Part shown: piece by piece, positions 14,350 through 22,835 of the stretch | Layout: each line of letters begins with the position of its first letter | Numbering within the stretch: the stretch's first letter is position 1 | Assembly (NCBI GenBank): GCA_005116745.1 | Contig: SWDS01000009.1 | Coordinates: forward strand, 187,509-251,508 | Source of the DNA: Nitrospira sp. | GTDB taxonomy: Bacteria; Nitrospirota; Nitrospiria; Nitrospirales; Nitrospiraceae | Length of the DNA: 64,000 bases | Direction of reading: 5' to 3' | Made by a program: the position numbers and the translations under genes | Notes under the pieces: generated by a model | What the model saw: only the letters and a program-made list of their open reading frames with translations | Databases searched by the model: none | Told to the model about the DNA's origin: nothing

Positions 14350-17010
14350 CTACGGATGTGCCACTCGCCAATTCTTGCCGACGCCCAGATCTACTTTGAG
14401 CGGCACCGATAGGCCCAACTGTTTGCCCACGCCTTCCATTTCCTGTTTCACCAGCCGCTTCGCGTCCTCCAGATCGTGATCCGGCACTTCGAAGATCAGT
14501 TCGTCGTGGACTTGGAGGATCATTTTCACGTGCGGCAGCTCCTCATGGAGTTTCTTGTGCACGTTGATCATGGCCACTTTGATCAAGTCCGCCGCAGAAC
14601 CTTGGATGGGGCTGTTCACCGCCATACGCTCGCCAACGCCGCGCTGGGCAGGATCGCCGCTCTGTAGCTCAGGAATGGGCCGGCGGCGGCCGAGGATAGT
14701 GGTGGTGTAGCCCTCCTCTCGTCCTTCCGCGATGTTTCGACCCATCAATGCTCGCACGGCTGCGAAGCGCTCAAAGAAAGTGTCGATGTATTTCTTTGAC
14801 TCGGCCTGGGGTACGCCGAGGTTCTGAGAAAGACCGAACGGGCTGATGCCGTAGACGATGCCGAAGACGACGGTCTTGGCCGCACGGCGCATGTCCCTCG
14901 TGATCTGACTGGAGGGCAAGCCGAAGATTTCCATGGCCGTGGCCATGTGGATGTCTTCGCCTTTGGCAAAGACAGAGAGCAAGCGTGGATCTTGTGACAG
15001 ATGGGCGAGGATGCGCGGCTCGATCTGGCTGTAGTCGGCGCAGAGGAGTTCATGGCCTTTGGGCACGACAAAGGCCTCGCGGATACGCAATCCGTAGTCA
15101 CCCTTCACGGGGATATTTTGGAGATTCGGATCGGTGGACGAGAGCCGTCCGGTTGCGGCGACGGTCTGGTTCAAGGAAGTGTGGAGCCGTTTTGTCTCCG
15201 GATGCACCAGTTCTGGCAGCGCATCCACGTAGGTCGACTTGAGCTTGCTCAGGCTTCGATAGGTAAGAATCTGGTTTGGTAATTCGTGCTGCGTGGCGAG
15301 CTGGGTGAGGGTGTCTTCATCGGTCGAATAGCCGGTCTTCGTTTTTCGCATGGGTTTCAGGCCGAGCTTCTCAAAGAGGACCGTCGCCAGCTGTTTCGGT
15401 GAATTGATGTTGAACTCGCCACCGGCGAGTGCTGCAATGCTTATCATCATCTGGTCGAGGTCTCGCTCTAGCTCTTTGCTCAATTCATGCAGCCCGTCGA
15501 CATCCAGCAAGAACCCATTTCGCTCAATGTCGGCCAGGATCGGCACAAGCGGCATCTCCACTTCGGTGAAGAGTTTGACGCTCCCCTGATCCGTCAACCG
15601 TTCAATGAGGATTGGTTCGAGCTTGGCCAGGGCCGCGGCGGCTTCCGCGGTTTCCTCGCGAGATCCGGTATCGACTTCGAACAGCGACTGAGGTTGGGCT
15701 TTCTCCTGCTTACCGGACCCAAGTCGTTCACCGAGCCGTTCCAACATGATCGTGTCGAGGCTATGGTCGCGGCGGTTTGGGTTGAGCAAATAGTCCGCGA
15801 TCATGGTGTCCACGTATGGGGGTGCCAAGGTGATCCCGATGCGATGGAACGCCAGCAACGTCGATTTCAGATCGTGCACGGTCTTGGTGTGAGTGCGATC
15901 GTGCAGGAGTTCGATGATCGTTCGCATGTAGGCATGGACGTCGATGGGGATGAACGCCGTCTGGTTGCCGGTCGAGAGGGCCAGGCCAAGGACGTCGGCA
16001 TGGATGCCTGGTTGGCCGGCCAGCAAACAGTGCACACCGAGCGGTGCATTTGGGGGCACACCATCAATAAAGCGCTTTGCGGCTGTTTCATCCTCGATGA
16101 TGAGGGTCTCATGGGTCGTCGCCTCCAGGGGTTTCGGCGATGGCTGGAGACTTTTGAGGAGAGAGGTGAATTCCAGCTCGCGCAGCAGCTCGGCGAGTGG
16201 CTCCTCATGCGGCGGCTTGATCCGGTAGGATTCGGGATGAAACTCCACCGGGCTTTGTATATCGATGGTTGCCAGTTTCCGGCTGAGCCGAGCCTGGTCC
16301 GCCTGTTCAGAAAGGAGAGTCTTGATGCGGGTGGGCGTGACTTCATCCAGGCGGCGTAGCAGCTCATCGATTGTCCCGAACTGTGCGATGAGTTTCATCG
16401 CGGTCTTTTCACCGATGCCCTTCACGCCGGGAATATTGTCGCTCGCGTCGCCCATCAGGCCCATCACTTCGATGACACGGCTAGGCTCGACGCCGAACTT
16501 GGCGACGCATTCCGCGTTGCTGGACCACTTATCCTTGACTGGGTCGTAGATGCGGACATGTGACGTCACGAGCTGAAGCATATCTTTATCGCCGGTGACG
16601 ATCACGACGTCGTAGCCAGCCTGCTCCGCCTGCCGGGCCAACGTGCCGATCAAATCATCGGCTTCATAGCCGGCCTGTCTGGCCGCTGGAATATTCAGCG
16701 CCTCCACCACACGATGAATATAGGGAATCTGGGCCTTCATCCCGTCGGGCATCGGCGGACGCTGCGCCTTGTAGTCTTTGAATTCCTGGTGCCGGAGCGT
16801 GGGGCCTTTCTCGTCGAAGGCCACCGCAAGCCCATCCGGCTTGTGTTCGCGGATAATTTTGAGCAGCGTGGTCGTGAATCCATAGACCGCGTTGGTCTGG
16901 AGCCCCTTCGAATTGTTCAGCGCCGGTAAGGCAAAGAACGCCCGATAGATGTAGGCGCTACCGTCGATAAGGTAGAGGGTGGGGCGTCTGTTGGTTTGCA
17001 ACGATGTCAT
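14350..17010 (-). CDS. polA: DNA polymerase I
   Basis: This 886-aa protein fills gaps and removes primers in replication and repair. It has an N-terminal 5'-3' exonuclease (LIDGSAYIYRAFFALP, GYEADDLIGTLA, VTGDKDMLQL). A 3'-5' exonuclease-like middle and the polymerase domain follow (motif A DYSQIEPRILAH, O-helix RRAAKTVVFGIVYG, motif C QVHDELIFEVP). The DxE motif of the proofreading site is absent: the position reads GVHCLLAGQPG, so proofreading is probably lost, as in Taq and Bacillus enzymes. The O-helix has V where E. coli has N. Large plus-strand open frames inside this gene are shadows. Confidence 0.97.
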   Translation of the reverse strand: MTSLQTNRRPTLYLIDGSAYIYRAFFALPALNNSKGLQTNAVYGFTTTLLKIIREHKPDGLAVAFDEKGPTLRHQEFKDYKAQRPPMPDGMKAQIPYIHRVVEALNIPAARQAGYEADDLIGTLARQAEQAGYDVVIVTGDKDMLQLVTSHVRIYDPVKDKWSSNAECVAKFGVEPSRVIEVMGLMGDASDNIPGVKGIGEKTAMKLIAQFGTIDELLRRLDEVTPTRIKTLLSEQADQARLSRKLATIDIQSPVEFHPESYRIKPPHEEPLAELLRELEFTSLLKSLQPSPKPLEATTHETLIIEDETAAKRFIDGVPPNAPLGVHCLLAGQPGIHADVLGLALSTGNQTAFIPIDVHAYMRTIIELLHDRTHTKTVHDLKSTLLAFHRIGITLAPPYVDTMIADYLLNPNRRDHSLDTIMLERLGERLGSGKQEKAQPQSLFEVDTGSREETAEAAAALAKLEPILIERLTDQGSVKLFTEVEMPLVPILADIERNGFLLDVDGLHELSKELERDLDQMMISIAALAGGEFNINSPKQLATVLFEKLGLKPMRKTKTGYSTDEDTLTQLATQHELPNQILTYRSLSKLKSTYVDALPELVHPETKRLHTSLNQTVAATGRLSSTDPNLQNIPVKGDYGLRIREAFVVPKGHELLCADYSQIEPRILAHLSQDPRLLSVFAKGEDIHMATAMEIFGLPSSQITRDMRRAAKTVVFGIVYGISPFGLSQNLGVPQAESKKYIDTFFERFAAVRALMGRNIAEGREEGYTTTILGRRRPIPELQSGDPAQRGVGERMAVNSPIQGSAADLIKVAMINVHKKLHEELPHVKMILQVHDELIFEVPDHDLEDAKRLVKQEMEGVGKQLGLSVPLKVDLGVGKNWRVAHP

Positions 17011-17128
17011 GGGTGTTGTCGGCTATTGAAATTGTCTTGTAGAAAACTGAGAGCTGGGGACTCAGGGCTAGTTAGGGGCGTCAGTCCATGAGAGATCGTA
17101 GTCCCCAGTCCATTCATCTCAGTTCTGG

Positions 17129-17560
17129 CTAAGGATCCGGTGCGATCGAGAGCGGCGGTTTTCCGAACTTCTGACGCATGTTGTTGATGGTGTTCAGGAC
17201 AGCAGGCTGTCCGATCATTTTTGCCTCCAACCGGCGCTTGCCAGGAAAGTCCAGCATCGTCACCCCGATCAACATCGTGAGAATGCCCTGGCCTGGCAGG
17301 AACAGCATCAAGAAGCCTGCAAACAGAAAGATGACGCCCACCACGTTCTTGGCCAGGTGGCCCAGCCCCCGTAGTACGGGGTGATGATCCTCCATCCAGG
17401 GGCGTGGCACACGGATATCAAAAAAGTCTGTCGGGAGTCGGACAAGGATGAATGGGATGGCGATCAATGACCCAACAAAGAAGACAATCGACAGGGCCGT
17501 TAGGGTCACGAGGGTTTCCGTCGAGATATATTGCTGTACTGTTGAAAGGAGTTCATCCAT
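17129..17560 (-). CDS. PGPGW-type transmembrane protein
   Basis: This 143-aa protein is taken from the ATG at 17560 (an upstream start at 17587 is possible). Two to three hydrophobic segments are visible (TALSIVFFVGSLIAIPFILV and NVVGVIFLFAGFLMLFLPG), the latter leading into PGQGILTMLIGV. That is a variant of the PGPGW motif of PF09656 putative transmembrane proteins. The C-terminal ~40 residues are basic and cytoplasmic. Function is unknown. It follows polA upstream-wise with a 118-bp gap. Confidence 0.65.
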   Translation of the reverse strand: MDELLSTVQQYISTETLVTLTALSIVFFVGSLIAIPFILVRLPTDFFDIRVPRPWMEDHHPVLRGLGHLAKNVVGVIFLFAGFLMLFLPGQGILTMLIGVTMLDFPGKRRLEAKMIGQPAVLNTINNMRQKFGKPPLSIAPDP

Positions 17561-17622
17561 TGGTCGGCATCCTAGCACTGAGTCCATGACCCCCTCAAGG
17601 CGAACAGAGGAGCAGTCTTGGG

Positions 17623-17651
17623 TTTACGCGATCGTACTCGAACGTTATAAT
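17623..17651 (+). promoter_or_regulatory. Sigma-70-type promoter for the DsrE gene
   Basis: TTTACG at 17623 and a perfect TATAAT at 17646 are separated by 17 bp and lie about 110 bp before the DsrE-family ATG. Confidence 0.5.
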
Positions 17652-17768
17652 CATCTCGCATGGAGTCCCGATATGAATCGGCATGCTTCCTCGCCCCATG
17701 CCGTCGGATGAAGTCGATATTGCAATGACCAACTACGTGAATAGCGTGACAGCCAGAGCGCAAAAGAA

Positions 17769-18194
17769 ATGACTATGTCGACGAAGCCGAAATTCGTCAT
17801 CTTCGCCCACAACGCCACGTACGATAAGCTGCACCAGGTCGCGACGCTGGGGATGACGGCTGCGGCGATGGGCAAAGACGTGATCATTGTCTTGCTATTT
17901 TGGACGATCAAAAAACTCGCCGAAGGGAAGATCGATCAGATTGATTTCCCACCGGAGTATGCCGAGTCGGCTGAGGAAGTTGCTCGGTTGCTGAAAGAGA
18001 AAAAGGTGCCGAAGATCTCGGAGATGTTCCAAGATGCCAAGCATGTTGGAACACTTCGGCTGATTGCCTGCAGCGCCGGCTTAGAATACATGGGCGTGGA
18101 TGCCAGCGCGGTCGAAAAGAATGTTGACGAGGTGATGGGTCTGCCAGCTATCCTTTCCCTGACCGCTGAGGCTGAAACGAAGCTTTTCATATAG
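17769..18194 (+). CDS. DsrE/DsrF-like family protein
   Basis: This 141-aa protein starts KFVIFAHNATYDKLHQVATLGMTAAAMGKDV, the Rossmann-like DsrE fold. A hydrophobic strand (IIVLLFWTIKKL) and a C-terminal LRLIACSAGLEYMGV with one cysteine follow. DsrE-type proteins carry or relay sulfane sulfur with TusA. The cysteine in IACSAG is at the position of the reactive residue in this family. The ATG at 17775 is an alternative start. A second DsrE-like gene and tusA lie about 3 kb away on the opposite strand. Confidence 0.75.
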   Translation: MTMSTKPKFVIFAHNATYDKLHQVATLGMTAAAMGKDVIIVLLFWTIKKLAEGKIDQIDFPPEYAESAEEVARLLKEKKVPKISEMFQDAKHVGTLRLIACSAGLEYMGVDASAVEKNVDEVMGLPAILSLTAEAETKLFI

Positions 18195-18222
18195 CCCCTA
18201 AGCTCCCTCTCACTGCTTACCC

Positions 18223-18882
18223 CTAACGTGATTTCGTGACCCCTACGCGATCGCACATGTCCGCCAACTTGCACGTGCTGCACCGCGGTGAAACCGGTAG
18301 GCATAGGTTCTGCCCATAGGGGACGAGGAGATCGTTGTACATGATCCAGTATTGTTTCGGGAGCTTGCGCCGGAGGGCATCTTCTGATGCTTCCGGTGTC
18401 TTCGTGTCGATATAACCCCATCGATTGCTAATTCGGTGGACGTGAATATCTACACAGATTCCCGGCTTGCCAAATCCAAGCGTCACCACCAGATTCGCCG
18501 TTTTCCGACCGACTCCTGGTAAGGTGAGCAGTTCATCAATGGAGTCCGGGACCTTCCCGCCATACTCATCGATCAGGCGGCGGCAGATGTGGTGAATCGA
18601 TTTGGCTTTTGTCCGATAGAACCCGACCGGGTAAATGGCCTGTTCGACCTTCTTCAGCGGCAGCTCTAACATGGTTGCCGGTGTGCGAGCCAGGGCGAAG
18701 AGTCGGTCGCCGGCTTCCCTTGTCGTTTTATCTTTGGTTCGCAAACTGAGGAGGGTGGACATGAGGATGGGAAAGGGATCGCGGTTTGATTCCTTGGCTA
18801 CGACCCCGACGACCGGTTCTGGCCAGCGACAAATCTCTCGCTTGACTATGCGGATAGCGGCATGGATTTGCTGCTGACGCAT
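18223..18882 (-). CDS. nth: Endonuclease III (DNA glycosylase/AP lyase)
   Basis: This 219-aa protein removes oxidised pyrimidines in base excision repair. The helix-hairpin-helix LPGVGRKTANLVV carries catalytic Lys127, and Asp145 lies in VDIHVHR (more often VDTHV). Four C-terminal cysteines at 194, 201, 204 and 210 have the exact C-x6-C-x2-C-x5-C spacing of the 4Fe-4S cluster. Length is normal. It converges with the DsrE gene. Confidence 0.95.
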   Translation of the reverse strand: MRQQQIHAAIRIVKREICRWPEPVVGVVAKESNRDPFPILMSTLLSLRTKDKTTREAGDRLFALARTPATMLELPLKKVEQAIYPVGFYRTKAKSIHHICRRLIDEYGGKVPDSIDELLTLPGVGRKTANLVVTLGFGKPGICVDIHVHRISNRWGYIDTKTPEASEDALRRKLPKQYWIMYNDLLVPYGQNLCLPVSPRCSTCKLADMCDRVGVTKSR

Positions 18883-18933
18883 GTAAATGGTCGTAAACGA
18901 AGGGAGGCTGCTGGGAGGAGCAGAAGACCGTGT

Positions 18934-19128
18934 CTACTCAGGCTTCCGCTTTGACAACCACTTCTGACGGCGCCGTTGAGCTTCGCGTTGCTTTGCTTTC
19001 TTTCGCACGCTGGGCTTCTCGTAGAAACGGCGACGCTTCAGCTCACGGAACAGACCTTCTCCCGCGAGCTTCTTCTTGGCAACTTTCAGTGCTTTTTCAA
19101 CGTTGTTGTTGAAGACCTTGATTTCCAT
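18934..19128 (-). CDS. rpsU: 30S ribosomal protein bS21
   Basis: This 64-aa, highly basic protein has the bS21 pattern: MEIKVFNNNVEKALKVAKKK, GLFRELKRRRFYEKPS and a RKKAKQREAQRRRQK tail. It binds 16S rRNA near the anti-Shine-Dalgarno region and supports initiation. Length is typical. It lies between nth and ftcD as a separate small unit. Confidence 0.95.
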   Translation of the reverse strand: MEIKVFNNNVEKALKVAKKKLAGEGLFRELKRRRFYEKPSVRKKAKQREAQRRRQKWLSKRKPE

Positions 19129-19200
19129 CCCCGTGATTTTCGACTTTCTCAGGCCAAGTCAGCCTGCTGCATACGGTTTTCAATCATTCGGCGCCGGAGT

Positions 19201-20667
19201 CTAGCACAACACCCTGAGTTCCTCAAGGCTTTCTGTGGCCTTTACAATTCTGAGCCGTATGGAATGTATAAGTTTATGATTTTCTTGCATATTTGTATTT
19301 GTGTGAACCGTAATAAGACCTGCTTTGGCCGCTGCAATGACAAGAGTCAGTCCTACAGTAAGATCTGAGTGAATGGTCGGCTTTGCTCCCTCGCGTAACG
19401 CATAGAGCAACCGCGCAACCTCGCAGGACAGCTCCGTGATTTCTAGCGGTACTTCCGTAGCCCGTTGGAGCGCAATTAAAATCACCTGATGGCGATCAGG
19501 ATGGTGTTTTGGGATCTTGTACGCATCCATCAGCCCATTGTAGGCCTCTGCATCTGTTTGAACGAGTTGATGGAGCTGCCGGCTCAATTCGAGTAAGCGC
19601 TGTTCTCTGTCCGATTGTCCAGCGAGGCGTGCTCCCATCACCCCCAAGGAAGCCGCCAGGGCACCCACGAACGCCGTGACGCTGCCACCGGCTGGCGCTG
19701 GTTTGGCGTCAGCAACGGCGGCCAGGAAATGTGAGAGGGGGTGCGCCGGTTCGTGCTTGCTGCGCATCGCCTCGGCGATTCTAGTTTCGAGGACCTGGCT
19801 GGAATCTAATCGATCGAGCTGCAACGAGACAGCGGCTGCCTGGTCCAATGCCGCTTGAGGAGCAAGGCCGATCAATTCACTCCCCGCCACATCTATATTG
19901 CGTGTCGCGGCTTCGGTCTTGACGCGCTGAAACACAGTCAGAATGGGTGTCACGAGGTAATCGGTCACATTGATGGCGACCTGCACCATACCGCGACTGG
20001 ATAGCGCTACTCCGATCGCTTTGATAGAGGGCAACCCGCCGCTTGAGTGGCGGACGGCTCTGGCGATGGACCGGGCTTGCTCAACGTCCCTCGAGCAGAG
20101 GTTCACGTTGTAGGCGATCAGCGGAGGCCGGGCGCCGATGGCGATTGCTCCCGCGCGTTCATGCAGTCGAGGGGGACCGAAGTCTGGAATCCAATCGGGG
20201 TCTGACTCCATCCGGAACGCCAGGCCTTCGAGCCCTCCACGCCTGACTGACTCCAATGGAGCGTGGTCGGCATGGCCCGCGGCACGTTCGTACAAGAAAA
20301 CGGGGATTTCCAGCTCACGCCCCACTCGTTCTCCTAGTCGCTTTGCAAGCTGGACGCAGTCCTCCATTGTCGTACCCCTGATTGGGATAAACGGCACCAC
20401 ATCCGTCGCTCCTATCCGGGGGTGTACGCCGACATGTGTCCGTAGGTCAATGAGTTCAGTCGCGAGCCGAACGGCACGAAATGCAGCTTCAACGATTGCG
20501 TCCGGGGGGCCACAGAAGGTCAATACTGACCGGTGGTGGTCCGTATCCATCGAGTGGTCGAGCAGTGTCACATCGGCGGTCGACGTCACGGCGTCGATCA
20601 AGGCGTGAACCGTTCCTTGATCCCGACCTTCACTGAAGTTGGGGACACACTCGACGAGTTGGTCCAT
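19201..20667 (-). CDS. ftcD: Bifunctional glutamate formimidoyltransferase / formimidotetrahydrofolate cyclodeaminase
   Basis: This 488-aa protein is taken from the ATG at 20667. The N-terminal ~300 residues are the formiminotransferase (LVECVPNFSEGRD, DHHRSVLTF, VGVHPRIGATDVVPFIP). The C-terminal ~190 are the helical cyclodeaminase (PLSHFLAAVADAKPAPAGGSVTAF). It moves the formimino group of formiminoglutamate to tetrahydrofolate and deaminates it to methenyl-THF. No histidine-utilisation genes are nearby, so it may serve general folate one-carbon supply. Both domains look intact. Confidence 0.92.
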   Translation of the reverse strand: MDQLVECVPNFSEGRDQGTVHALIDAVTSTADVTLLDHSMDTDHHRSVLTFCGPPDAIVEAAFRAVRLATELIDLRTHVGVHPRIGATDVVPFIPIRGTTMEDCVQLAKRLGERVGRELEIPVFLYERAAGHADHAPLESVRRGGLEGLAFRMESDPDWIPDFGPPRLHERAGAIAIGARPPLIAYNVNLCSRDVEQARSIARAVRHSSGGLPSIKAIGVALSSRGMVQVAINVTDYLVTPILTVFQRVKTEAATRNIDVAGSELIGLAPQAALDQAAAVSLQLDRLDSSQVLETRIAEAMRSKHEPAHPLSHFLAAVADAKPAPAGGSVTAFVGALAASLGVMGARLAGQSDREQRLLELSRQLHQLVQTDAEAYNGLMDAYKIPKHHPDRHQVILIALQRATEVPLEITELSCEVARLLYALREGAKPTIHSDLTVGLTLVIAAAKAGLITVHTNTNMQENHKLIHSIRLRIVKATESLEELRVLC

Positions 20668-20689
20668 AGGTTCCAGCACGTGCCAACGA

Positions 20690-20726
20690 AAAAGCCGGAG
20701 GATCGATGACCGATCATCCGGCTTTT
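20690..20726 (-). terminator. Rho-independent terminator after tusA
   Basis: A perfect 10-bp stem (AAAAGCCGGA and TCCGGCTTTT) has a 17-nt loop and T-runs on both strands, placed about 30 bp after the tusA stop. It ends the dsrE-like/tusA transcript before ftcD on the same strand. Confidence 0.85.
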
Positions 20727-20757
20727 GGCGTAACCATCGTTCTCTGACGGGAGCTGG

Positions 20758-21003
20758 CTATTTCGTCTTCTTCACGAACGCTTTATAGATACGGCCAGAT
20801 TTGGCTTGTTCCTCTTCCATGCCTATCATTTGATGCCCGGTGTTTTCACACCAAGCCGGCATGTCTTTTTTGATGCCCTCATCATCGGAGACGACTTCCA
20901 GCACCTGTCCCAAGACCATTTCTTTGATTTTCTTGGAGGTGAGAATAATCGGCATGGGACAAAAGTACCCCAAGGTGTCGAGTTTGACATCGGCCTGCAT
21001 CAT
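20758..21003 (-). CDS. tusA: TusA/SirA-family sulfur carrier
   Basis: This 81-aa protein contains the TusA CPxP motif (YFCPMPII, Cys15), where sulfane sulfur is carried as a persulfide. KKIKEMVLGQVLEVVSDDEGIKKDM and a WCENTGHQ region follow. It relays sulfur to partner DsrE-type proteins or to tRNA thiolation and sulfur-oxidation enzymes. It lies 27 bp after a DsrE-like gene on the same strand and ends at a strong terminator, so the two form a small operon. The symbol is by family. Confidence 0.85.
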   Translation of the reverse strand: MMQADVKLDTLGYFCPMPIILTSKKIKEMVLGQVLEVVSDDEGIKKDMPAWCENTGHQMIGMEEEQAKSGRIYKAFVKKTK

Positions 21004-21030
21004 GAAAACACCCTCGCTTCAGTGGACGAT

Positions 21031-21561
21031 TCAAATGAACAGATTGACACTGCCCTGTTTGGCTTCCGCCAGATATGTGGTCACGCCGGCGAACTGATCA
21101 ATGCCGTCGATTAAGGTGTCCTTGGTAATACCCATGAGGCCCATTGTCGTCGTGCAGGCGATGAACCGCACGTCCAGTTCGAGGGCCGTTTGCATCAGCT
21201 CAGGCACACCGGGCATCCGGTTTTGCCTCATCACCGTCTGCATCATCTTCGTCCCCAACCCACCGAAATGGAATCGGGATAACGGAAGCGCATCGGCCCC
21301 ACCTCTGTTGAGCAGTCCGAACATCCGTCGAAGCCAATCTTTGGCCGAACTCGTAGCGCCCCTTCGTCGAATCGTATTCAGTCCCCAAAACGTAAAAAAC
21401 ATGGTCACATGCATGCCCATCGCAGCGGCACCCGTGGCGATAATAAACGCCGCCATGGCCTTATCGAGATCACCACTCAACAACACGATCGTCACTCGAT
21501 CAGGCTTGGATTCCTGCAGTTGTGCTAACGTCGCCGTCGGCTCTATCTGTGTGGCAATCAT
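21031..21561 (-). CDS. DsrE/DsrF/DrsH-like family protein (PF13686-type)
   Basis: This 176-aa protein is taken from the ATG at 21561, preceded by GAGGTGA. It reads RVTIVLLSGDLDKAMAAFIIATGAAAMGMHVTMFFTFWGL, the large DsrE-like fold. A basic loop follows, then MQTALELDVRFIACTTTMGLMGI with a cysteine at the expected reactive position. Proteins of this type accompany TusA and act as sulfur-relay partners. It is the first gene of the dsrE-like/tusA pair. Confidence 0.8.
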   Translation of the reverse strand: MIATQIEPTATLAQLQESKPDRVTIVLLSGDLDKAMAAFIIATGAAAMGMHVTMFFTFWGLNTIRRRGATSSAKDWLRRMFGLLNRGGADALPLSRFHFGGLGTKMMQTVMRQNRMPGVPELMQTALELDVRFIACTTTMGLMGITKDTLIDGIDQFAGVTTYLAEAKQGSVNLFI

Positions 21562-21743
21562 GATTTCACCTCGTGACTCTTTCACATTTTACGCATGAAC
21601 AGAATAGTATGTGATCCTTCGGGGTGTCAAGGAACTGAGTTATTGCGCGACGGTGTACGCATCGCTTGACCTATCTCCATCCTCTCGTTATAGTCGGAAT
21701 CCATTGTACTAGACCCGTCTTGCGAGTGTCCTCCCGATCTCGA

Positions 21744-22835
21744 ATGACCCTCATGATCGAACAGCCATCACCCGAAGTTGTGTCTTCCAGGAGCGCTCCA
21801 CTCTTTGGTTTTTGGTACCCAGCTATCCCGAGCCATACTCTGCGCCAAGGTACGATGAAAGGGCTGCAGATGTTGGGGTTGCCGATCGTCCTCTGTCGTG
21901 ATCGAACCGGTGGTCTTTCGGCGATGCGCGATATTTGCCCGCACCGTGGCATGCCTCTGTCATTCGGCCGGTTCGACGGTGAACGAGTGGAATGCTCGTA
22001 TCACGGATGGCAGTTCGATATGAAGGGGCGTTGCCGGTGCATCCCTGCCCTTCCCGAACAGGGGAGTCTACAAACCGACAAGATCGGCGTCACGACCTAT
22101 CCGGCTGAAGAAACGGACGGCATGATTTGGCTGTACCTGGCTGATGAACGCGGGAACATCGATCCGCTGCCGCCTGCTCCTCGCATGCCGCTTCCATCGG
22201 AACCTCGGCAGTCATTCCATATTTCGCTGACGTATACGTGTACCGCGGACGACGGCATTATCGGTCTCATCGATCCGGTGCATGGACCCTATGTCCATTC
22301 ATGGTGGCGCAGTGATGCGCGTATGCATGAGAAGACGAAAATCTTTGAACCGATCCCGAACGGCTTCCGGATGATTCCACATCGTCCCGCCAAGAATAGT
22401 GGGCCGTTCCATTGGGTGGAGCGAATCTATGGAGGGCCGCTATCGACCACCATCGATTTTGTGTTGCCGAATCAGCGGGTGGAGCTGATGCAATGTGGAC
22501 GGATGTGGATGGCCAATCGATTGATGGCCACGCCAGTGTCCGATATGGAATGTCGCATCGATTTTTCAGCCTATTGGCAGGGGCTCCATTGGCTGCCGTT
22601 CGGCAAGGTGATTTTTCGCACGCTGACAAAGATGTTTCTTGGCCAGGATGAGCGGGCGATGAAGCACCTGGCGGTGGGGCTTCGTCACAAACCCTCGTCG
22701 ATGTTTCTCGGCGATGCCGATATGCCGGCGAAATGGTACTACAAACTGAAGGCTGCCCATCAGGCATCGGTCCAAACAGGCCGACCGTTTGATCATCCTC
22801 TCAAAGAGCGAGTGACGCTGAGGTGGCGAAGCTGA
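21744..22835 (+). CDS. Rieske non-heme iron oxygenase, alpha-subunit type
   Basis: This 363-aa protein is taken from the ATG at 21744 (upstream starts exist). The Rieske 2Fe-2S site is CPHRG (Cys65, His67) and CSYHGW (Cys84, His87). The mononuclear iron site follows as DPVHGPYVH (Asp177, His180, His185; D-x2-H-x4-H). This is the pheophorbide/vanillate-type oxygenase layout. The substrate is unknown, and no ferredoxin or reductase lies beside it. The 3' end overlaps the start of a secreted Lon-like protease gene, suggesting co-translation. Confidence 0.82.
   Translation: MTLMIEQPSPEVVSSRSAPLFGFWYPAIPSHTLRQGTMKGLQMLGLPIVLCRDRTGGLSAMRDICPHRGMPLSFGRFDGERVECSYHGWQFDMKGRCRCIPALPEQGSLQTDKIGVTTYPAEETDGMIWLYLADERGNIDPLPPAPRMPLPSEPRQSFHISLTYTCTADDGIIGLIDPVHGPYVHSWWRSDARMHEKTKIFEPIPNGFRMIPHRPAKNSGPFHWVERIYGGPLSTTIDFVLPNQRVELMQCGRMWMANRLMATPVSDMECRIDFSAYWQGLHWLPFGKVIFRTLTKMFLGQDERAMKHLAVGLRHKPSSMFLGDADMPAKWYYKLKAAHQASVQTGRPFDHPLKERVTLRWRS

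Noticed and set aside
15487-16359. Long plus-strand open frame (290 codons) and several others across 14.4-16.9 kb
   Set aside because: They lie inside polA on the opposite strand, lack ribosome-binding sites and family features, and result from the GC-rich codon pattern of polA.
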